Source: Acidobacteria bacterium Ga0077551
Lineage (GTDB): Bacteria > Pseudomonadota > Alphaproteobacteria > Caulobacterales > Hyphomonadaceae
Direction: 5' to 3'
Length of the DNA stretch: 64,000 nucleotides
NCBI GenBank assembly: GCA_001464545.1
Contig: LNFC01000023.1
Coordinates: forward strand, 1 to 64,000
A model generated the notes under the pieces. That model worked only from the letters and a program-made list of their open reading frames with translations. It had not been told where the DNA came from and did no database searches. Every line of letters begins with the position of its first letter. Position 1 is the first letter of the stretch. The position numbers were made by a program, and so were the translations under genes. Of the stretch, positions 58,987 through 64,000 are shown piece by piece.

Positions 58987-61155
58987 TTAGTCCTGTTTCG
59001 CCTCCGGGAACAGCTGGCGCGCCAGATAGGTAAACTCCAGCGCCGAGCGTTTGGCGCGGGCCGTCTGGTCGGCCGCTGCGGCGTGGCCGCCGTCCATGTT
59101 CTCGAAATAATAGAACGGCAGGCCGGCTTCCTCGAAGCGTTTCGCCATCTTGCGGGCATGGCCCGGGTGCACCCGGTCATCCTTCGTGGACGTCACGAAG
59201 AAGGGCACGGGGTAAGGCTTCGAGGCATCGAAGTTCTGGTAGGGAGAGATCGTCTCGAGGAAGGCGCGCTCTTCCGGCACATCCGGCGAGCCGTATTCGC
59301 CGACCCAGGACGCGCCCGCCAGCAGCAGGTGGTAGCGTATCATGTCGAGCAGCGGCACCTGCACTACGACCGCATTCCAGAGGTCTGGCCGCTGGTTCAG
59401 CATGACGCCCATCAGCAGGCCGCCATTCGAGCCGCCCTGGATGCCGAGATGTTCCGGAGAGGTGATCTTCTTCGCGATCAGGTCTTCGCCGACCGCAATG
59501 AAGTCATCATAGATGCGCTGGCGGTTCAGCTTCAGGCCGGCCTGGTGCCAGTTAGGGCCGAACTCGCCGCCGCCGCGGATGTTGGCCAACACATAGGCCC
59601 CGCCCTGCTCCAGCCAGTTGCGTCCCATAACGGGGCTGTAGCCGGGCGTCATCGACACCTGGAAACCGCCATAGCCGTAGAGCAGGGTCGGCGTCTTGCC
59701 GTCGAGCTTGATGTCTTCGCGGTGCACGATGAAGTAGGGCACCTTGGTGCCATCCTTCGACGTTGCGAAGAACTGCTCGACCTTGAGGCCGGCCGTATCG
59801 AACTTCGCCGGCAGGCTCTTCAGCGTGGTCACCGCGCCGGTCGCGATGTCATAGTTCAGCAGCGAGTCCGGCGTCAGGAAATCCTGGTAGCTGAGGAAGA
59901 CGGTGGTCTCGTTGTCGTCCGAAAACGCGATGCCCACCTGCCCCGTGCCCGGCAACTCGACCGGCGTTGTCGTCCATCCGCCTGCGGACGGCTCCAACCG
60001 CAGTACCTTGCCGATCACATTGTCGCTGATTGCCAGCAGCGCCGCGCCCTTGGCGACCGCCACACCGTCGACCGCCTGCGTCTCGGTCGGCCGGAAAACG
60101 AGGCTCACCGGCGGCAGCTTGCGCGTCGTCAGGAATTGCTCAAGCTCGAAGGCAACGAGGTCGCCGGCCTTGAACGCGGCCTGCCCTTCAGGCGCCCAGT
60201 CTTGTTGCAGCGAGAAGAGGAACTGGCCTTTGTAGACACCGTTGATCGACACCATTGGCGGGATCGGCCACTGCACCGGCGCGCTCTCGCCTTCCGGGAA
60301 CCAGAAATAGTTGGACGTGAAGAAGGTCTCCGCCTGCACCGCGCCTTCGAGGATGCGGCCGTCTTCCAGCTCCATCGTCATCGGCCAGACGCCGACATCG
60401 GTCTCCTTGCCGCGGATCAGTTCCGGAGCGGCCTCCAGCGCCGTGCCGCGGCCCCAGCGCTTGACGATGAATGGATAGCCGGACTCGGTCAGCGTGCCCT
60501 CGCCCCAGTTGGTTGCAACCAGCAGCGTATCGCGTCCCGCCCAGGCGAGGCCCTGCTTGGCTTCCGGCGTGACGAATCCGCCGTCCACGAACGTCTTGGC
60601 CTCAAGGTCGAACTCGCGGTTGATAACCGCGTCCTTGCCGCCATCCGACAGCGACACAAGGCAGCTATACTTGCCGCCCGCCTTCGGCCGGAAACAGTCA
60701 GCGCCCTTGTAGACCCAGTTCTTACCTTCGTCGGCGGCCAGCTTGTCGAAATCGACGATCGTCTCCCAGACCGGCGTCTCGTTCGCATAGCTCGCCAGCG
60801 GCGTGCGGCGCCAGAGGCCGCGCACGTTCACCGAGTCCTGCCAGAAATTGTAGACGAAACCGTCCCGCACCGTGCCGTACGGAATCCGCTCGCTGGAATT
60901 CAGCACTTCCAGCGCCGCCGCCTCATACCCGGCATATCGCGGATCGGCTTCCAGCTCGGCCAGCGTGCGCGTGTTCTGCGCCGTCACCCAGGCCAGCGCT
61001 TCGGCGCCCTCGACCTCTTCGAGCCAGAGGTGCGACGCGGCATTGAAAGGCGCAGTCTGAACTTTGGTCTCGGCGGTCACGTTGGTCTCCGGGGTGGGGG
61101 CGGAAGCGCAGGCGGCAAGCACCGCTGCACCGATCAGGGCGGGGAGGATACGCAT
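58987..61155 (-). CDS. Prolyl oligopeptidase family serine peptidase, lipoprotein
   Basis: 722 residues from the ATG at 61155 (AGGAA 8 bp upstream). Signal and lipobox VLAAC (Cys about 15). The N-terminal half (about 70-430) is a beta-propeller. The peptidase half has LLYGYGGFQVSMTPGYSP, YVLANIRGGGEFGPNWHQAG and the nucleophile in GIQGGSNGGLLMG, then STKDDRVHP (acid) and MDGGHAAAAD (His). The enzyme cleaves peptides after proline; S9A fold. It lies alone with 150 bp of open leader, and is separated from ffh by 240 bp with nothing else seen. Confidence 0.9.
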   Translation of the reverse strand: MRILPALIGAAVLAACASAPTPETNVTAETKVQTAPFNAASHLWLEEVEGAEALAWVTAQNTRTLAELEADPRYAGYEAAALEVLNSSERIPYGTVRDGFVYNFWQDSVNVRGLWRRTPLASYANETPVWETIVDFDKLAADEGKNWVYKGADCFRPKAGGKYSCLVSLSDGGKDAVINREFDLEAKTFVDGGFVTPEAKQGLAWAGRDTLLVATNWGEGTLTESGYPFIVKRWGRGTALEAAPELIRGKETDVGVWPMTMELEDGRILEGAVQAETFFTSNYFWFPEGESAPVQWPIPPMVSINGVYKGQFLFSLQQDWAPEGQAAFKAGDLVAFELEQFLTTRKLPPVSLVFRPTETQAVDGVAVAKGAALLAISDNVIGKVLRLEPSAGGWTTTPVELPGTGQVGIAFSDDNETTVFLSYQDFLTPDSLLNYDIATGAVTTLKSLPAKFDTAGLKVEQFFATSKDGTKVPYFIVHREDIKLDGKTPTLLYGYGGFQVSMTPGYSPVMGRNWLEQGGAYVLANIRGGGEFGPNWHQAGLKLNRQRIYDDFIAVGEDLIAKKITSPEHLGIQGGSNGGLLMGVMLNQRPDLWNAVVVQVPLLDMIRYHLLLAGASWVGEYGSPDVPEERAFLETISPYQNFDASKPYPVPFFVTSTKDDRVHPGHARKMAKRFEEAGLPFYYFENMDGGHAAAADQTARAKRSALEFTYLARQLFPEAKQD

Positions 61156-61261
61156 GGAAGTTCCTGTCATCGGGTTCGAGAACTGCACCTATGGCAGGAC
61201 ACTGCCGGCGCAAGAGGCGAAGGCGGCTTGATAGCCAAACCGGCGCGCCGTGCAAACCGGA

Positions 61262-61843
61262 TCAGGACAGCCGGTCGATGGTGATCCGCTCGATCAGCAA
61301 TCCGCGGAGCTTTTCCGGCACGACCGGGCGCACCGCCAGATAGTCGACGCCCTGCTCGCCCGTCGCCACCGGCACATCGTATTCGAAAGAGAAATCCGTG
61401 AAGCCCGGCTGCAGCGCAAACTTCCGCCAGCCCGATTCGCCGACCCGGCCGGCCGAATAGTTGGCCTGCATCTCCATCGCGCCCCGGTCATCCGCCGGGC
61501 GCGCCCGCACAGTGACGCGGATCTTGCGTCCCGAGAACTGCACTTCCAGATCCGGCGCGAGCCGGAAGTGCGGCCCGAGTTCCGGCGCCGCCGCCAGCGC
61601 CAGCGCCTCGGCCTCGATCTGCAGCACGTAGCCGCGCTCCGGGGTGCGCAGCAGTTTCGTGCGCGCATCGCCCCCGGCGATCACCTTGTTTAGATACCGG
61701 CCCTCGATGATGATCCGGTCATAGTTGACCCCGTCGCCCGCCACCACGCCCGTCGGCAGGCGCCCGATGCCGGGCTGCAGGGCCAGAAACACCATCAGGA
61801 TGACAAGCAGGCCCGCAAGGGGAAAGAAGATCCGGTCGCGCAT
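61262..61843 (-). CDS. Membrane-anchored protein of unknown function
   Basis: 193 residues from the ATG at 61843. One N-terminal membrane segment (about 6-24, FFPLAGLLVILMVFLALQ), then a soluble part of about 165 residues with alternating strands: YDRIIIEGRYLNKVIA, RGYVLQIEAEALALAAA, LEVQFSGRKIRVTVRARPA and FSFEYDVPV. It ends in VPEKLRGLLIERITID. No family recognised; the pattern suggests an all-beta carbohydrate-binding-like domain in the periplasm. It is divergent from the epimerase gene, with 130 bp between starts. Confidence 0.65.
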   Translation of the reverse strand: MRDRIFFPLAGLLVILMVFLALQPGIGRLPTGVVAGDGVNYDRIIIEGRYLNKVIAGGDARTKLLRTPERGYVLQIEAEALALAAAPELGPHFRLAPDLEVQFSGRKIRVTVRARPADDRGAMEMQANYSAGRVGESGWRKFALQPGFTDFSFEYDVPVATGEQGVDYLAVRPVVPEKLRGLLIERITIDRLS

Positions 61844-61973
61844 GCCTGTCCTTATGTCGTCGCAGCCATCGTTCGTGCCCCGGCTGGCCAAGCCGGGAGG
61901 CTCCTGTTAGCAGTTCCGCAGGCGGATTGGCGAGCCATTTGCACTGCGCAGCTGAAACCTGGGAGGCAGGCAC

Positions 61974-63119
61974 ATGATGACGACCAGCGCCCTGCGCCGC
62001 CGCGCCAAGGAAGCCCGGCTCTGGCTGTTCGACAGCTGTTTCCCCCTCTGGGCCGAACACGGGCTGACGGATGCCGGTCTGTTTCCCGAAGTCCTTTCGC
62101 TGCAGCATGACGAGCTTGCCCGCGGCGTCACGCGCGTGCGGCTTCAGGCGCGGCAGACCTACCTGTTCGCCGAGGCCTGGCGGCTGGGCTGGAAGCGCGA
62201 CACCGCCGCCCGCCTCGTCCAGTCCGGCGTCTCGATCCTCACTGGCCCCGCGCTCGCTGCCAGCGGCCTTCCGGGGAAAACCCTGCACGCCGATGGCAGC
62301 GGCCTCGCCGACGCCTCGGCGGACCTCTACGACACCGCCTTCGTCCTGTTCGCCCTTGCCGAAGCGGCCAACGGGCCCGGCCCGGCGGGTGAGGCACTGG
62401 CGCGTGCCAACGCGGTCCTCGCCGCGCTCGACCGGCTCGCCCGCGACACCGTCCACGGCGGCTATGCCGAGGCCCTGCCCGCACCGGCCGTGCGCCTGCA
62501 GAACCCGCACATGCACTTGCTGGAAGCCTGCCTCTCCCTGTACCGCGCCGAGCGCAGCGCTGACCATCTCGCCCGCGCCTCGGAGATCATCCAGCTGTTC
62601 GAATCCCGCTTCACCGCCGGCGAAGGCGGGTTGCTGGGCGAGAGGTTTGCGCCCGACTGGTCGGTGCCCACCGGCGAGGCGGCGGAAATCATCGAGCCCG
62701 GCCACCAGTTCGAATGGGTCTGGCTGCTGCACACCTGGTCGCGGCTCGCGAACAAGCCGCTGCCGGATGCCGCCACGCGGCTTTATGGCTTCGGCCTGTC
62801 CACTCTCGATGAAGCGGGCCGCGCCTGTCAGGAAGTGACCCGCCACGGCATCGCCCACGACGCCTCGCGCCGCACCTGGCCGCAGACCGAAGCGCTGAAA
62901 GCCCATCTCGCGATGTACGAGCAGCGCGGCGATGACCGGTTCGCCGCCGCCGCCTGCCGCAGCTTCGATGTGCTGATGGACGAATTCCTCACCGAAGATG
63001 GCGGCTGGATCGATCACTTCTCCGCCGATGGCAGCGTTCTTGCGAAGGACATGCCGGCCTCCACCGGCTACCATGTCGTGCTCGCCTTCGCCGAGCTGAT
63101 CCGCGTCATGGACGCTTGA
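61974..63119 (+). CDS. AGE-family epimerase/isomerase
   Basis: 381 residues. An (alpha/alpha)6-barrel protein of the N-acylglucosamine 2-epimerase family: helices such as LARGVTRVRLQARQTYLFAE, LYDTAFVLFALAEA, GGYAEALPA, NPHMHLLEACLSLYR, PGHQFEWVWLLHTWS and WPQTEALKAHLAMYE. The His residues in QNPHMH and PGHQFEW and the Arg in RVRLQAR are in the active-site positions. Members interconvert sugars such as mannose and fructose or GlcNAc and ManNAc; the substrate is unclear. It precedes gpmA by 61 bp. Confidence 0.85.
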   Translation: MMTTSALRRRAKEARLWLFDSCFPLWAEHGLTDAGLFPEVLSLQHDELARGVTRVRLQARQTYLFAEAWRLGWKRDTAARLVQSGVSILTGPALAASGLPGKTLHADGSGLADASADLYDTAFVLFALAEAANGPGPAGEALARANAVLAALDRLARDTVHGGYAEALPAPAVRLQNPHMHLLEACLSLYRAERSADHLARASEIIQLFESRFTAGEGGLLGERFAPDWSVPTGEAAEIIEPGHQFEWVWLLHTWSRLANKPLPDAATRLYGFGLSTLDEAGRACQEVTRHGIAHDASRRTWPQTEALKAHLAMYEQRGDDRFAAAACRSFDVLMDEFLTEDGGWIDHFSADGSVLAKDMPASTGYHVVLAFAELIRVMDA

Positions 63120-63180
63120 ATTTCTAAAGGGTTACGACGCATAACGCGCCGGATCGCCCCGCCCCATTGTCAGGACACGC

Positions 63181-63894
63181 ATGCCCAAACTCGCCCTCAT
63201 CCGCCACGGACAATCCGCCTGGAACCTCGAGAACCGCTTCACCGGCTGGTGGGACGCCGACCTCACCGCGCAGGGCGAAGCCGAAGCACGCGCCTCCGGC
63301 CAGCTGCTCGCCGCGACCGGCGCCGATTTCCGATACGCCTTCACCAGCGTGCAGACCCGCGCCATCCGCACGCTCTGGCTGGCGCTGACCGAAATGAAGC
63401 GCGCGTGGATCCCGGTCGAGAAAGACTGGCACCTGAACGAGCGCCACTATGGCGGCCTCACCGGCCTCGACAAGGCGGAGACCGCCGCCCAGCACGGCGA
63501 GGACCAGGTTCACATCTGGCGCCGCAGCTATGACATTCCGCCGCCGCCGCTGGCGGCGGGCGGCACCTATGATCTCGCCTCCGATCCGCGCTATCGCGGC
63601 ATCGACATTCCGGACACGGAAAGCCTGAAGACGACGCTGGAGCGCGTGCTGCCCTACTGGCAGTCGCGCATCGCGCCGGTCCTGGCGGACGGAAACGATG
63701 TGCTGGTCGCCGCGCATGGCAACTCGCTGCGCGCGCTGGTCAAGCACCTCTTCAACGTGCCGGACGAGACGATCACCGAGATCGAAATCCCGACCGGCAA
63801 TCCGCTGTTGATCGATCTCGATGCTTCGCTCAAGCCGGTCGCCGTGCGCTATCTCGACGCCGCACGGGCCAAGCCCCTCCCCGCCTTGCCGTGA
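63181..63894 (+). CDS. gpmA: 2,3-bisphosphoglycerate-dependent phosphoglycerate mutase
   Basis: 237 residues. [20 protein letters not shown] has the phospho-His (HG) with its Arg. The second His is in [15 protein letters not shown], and [14 protein letters not shown] matches the substrate loop. It moves phosphate between C3 and C2 of glycerate in glycolysis. The last base triplet TGA overlaps the start GTG of the next gene (GTGA), so they are coupled. Confidence 0.95.
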   Translation: MPKLALIRHGQSAWNLENRFTGWWDADLTAQGEAEARASGQLLAATGADFRYAFTSVQTRAIRTLWLALTEMKRAWIPVEKDWHLNERHYGGLTGLDKAETAAQHGEDQVHIWRRSYDIPPPPLAAGGTYDLASDPRYRGIDIPDTESLKTTLERVLPYWQSRIAPVLADGNDVLVAAHGNSLRALVKHLFNVPDETITEIEIPTGNPLLIDLDASLKPVAVRYLDAARAKPLPALP

Positions 63895-64000
63895 GCTTCA
63901 AACCAACCCGGCGCCGCGATCAGCGGATGATGGGCCGGGCGCTCGCGCTCGCCGGCCTCAACCAGGGGCTCACCGGCGCCAACCCGTCGGTCGGCTGCGT
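63891..64000 (+). CDS. ribD: Riboflavin biosynthesis deaminase RibD, N-terminal start, cut by the window edge
   Basis: The frame opens at a GTG (63891) that overlaps the gpmA stop by GTGA. The first 37 residues read [20 protein letters not shown], then an [17 protein letters not shown] stretch. This matches the start of the cytidine deaminase-like domain of RibD (family pattern: MxxALxLA, G-x-T-x-PNPxVGCV), here with ANPSVG in place of PNPxVG. The enzyme deaminates diaminohydroxyphosphoribosylaminopyrimidine. The reductase part lies beyond the window. Confidence 0.85.
   Translation, partial: MSFKPTRRRDQRMMGRALALAGLNQGLTGANPSVGC

Noticed and set aside
58879-61284. An 801-codon open frame on the plus strand over the prolyl oligopeptidase gene
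   Set aside because: It is the antisense of a well-supported enzyme. Long antisense frames arise from the GC-rich third positions; the product is Arg/His-rich with no family pattern.

Overview
The window looks like the chromosome of an alphaproteobacterium, most likely Hyphomonadaceae/Caulobacterales-like. This is inferred from the conserved order ffh, chorismate mutase, rpsP, rimM, trmD, rplS, leuC, leuD, leuB, asd, from the strong GC bias at third codon positions right of about 16.5 kb, and from the many secreted lipoproteins and outer-membrane proteins. No rRNA, CRISPR array, transposase or integrase was found. One tRNA is present, tRNA-Ser(GGA), at 16457-16546 on the minus strand.

Region 1 (1-16456) is visibly less GC-rich than the rest and stops at the 3' end of the tRNA-Ser gene, as expected for a genomic island, although no integrase is visible. 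Its first 5.5 kb is a string of small, mostly unrecognised genes: a receiver domain cut by the window edge, a DUF1493 protein with a membrane tail, a polytopic membrane protein with a C-terminal TIR domain, and several secreted or membrane proteins. These are separated by about 75-115 bp copies of a degenerate, same-orientation intergenic repeat that can fold on conserved TTCGGC/GCCGAA arms. Next come a degenerate zinc-ribbon protein and a YdcH-like protein, then a block with a two-domain pyruvate kinase-like enzyme, an OmpW-type porin, another outer-membrane barrel, an NTF2-like secreted protein and a tightly coupled four-gene signalling operon (histidine kinase, NarL-type regulator, CHASE3-like/HAMP/PAS kinase, single receiver). 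An 18-bp near-palindrome shared by the ompW and kinase promoters suggests one regulon.

Region 2 (16.6-42.1 kb) is core-like and gene dense: msrA, gluQ, an EamA transporter, a lipoprotein alkaline phosphatase, a MmyB-type regulator, a zinc alcohol dehydrogenase, pyrD, argG, a YbaK-type deacylase, asd, leuB, leuD, and many small enzymes (amidohydrolase, VOC, GST, ABM). It also holds an 838-residue protein built on 53-residue repeats and a TolA-like coiled-coil protein.

Region 3 (42.1-45.3 kb) is a less GC-rich pocket. It holds a UPF0114 protein, an inverted, 93% identical second copy of the small lipoprotein found at 5.1 kb, and a secreted alpha/beta hydrolase. Two direct repeats of about 35 bp bracket the first part.

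Region 4 (45.3-58.7 kb) runs leftward and carries cysK, bioB, leuC, rplS, trmD, kef, two beta/gamma-crystallin-like secreted proteins flanking rimM, rpsP, chorismate mutase and ffh. This is the conserved ribosome/SRP/leucine cluster interrupted by accessory genes. Region 5 (58.9 kb to the end) has a lipoprotein prolyl oligopeptidase, an unknown membrane-anchored protein, an AGE-family epimerase/isomerase, gpmA and the start of ribD.
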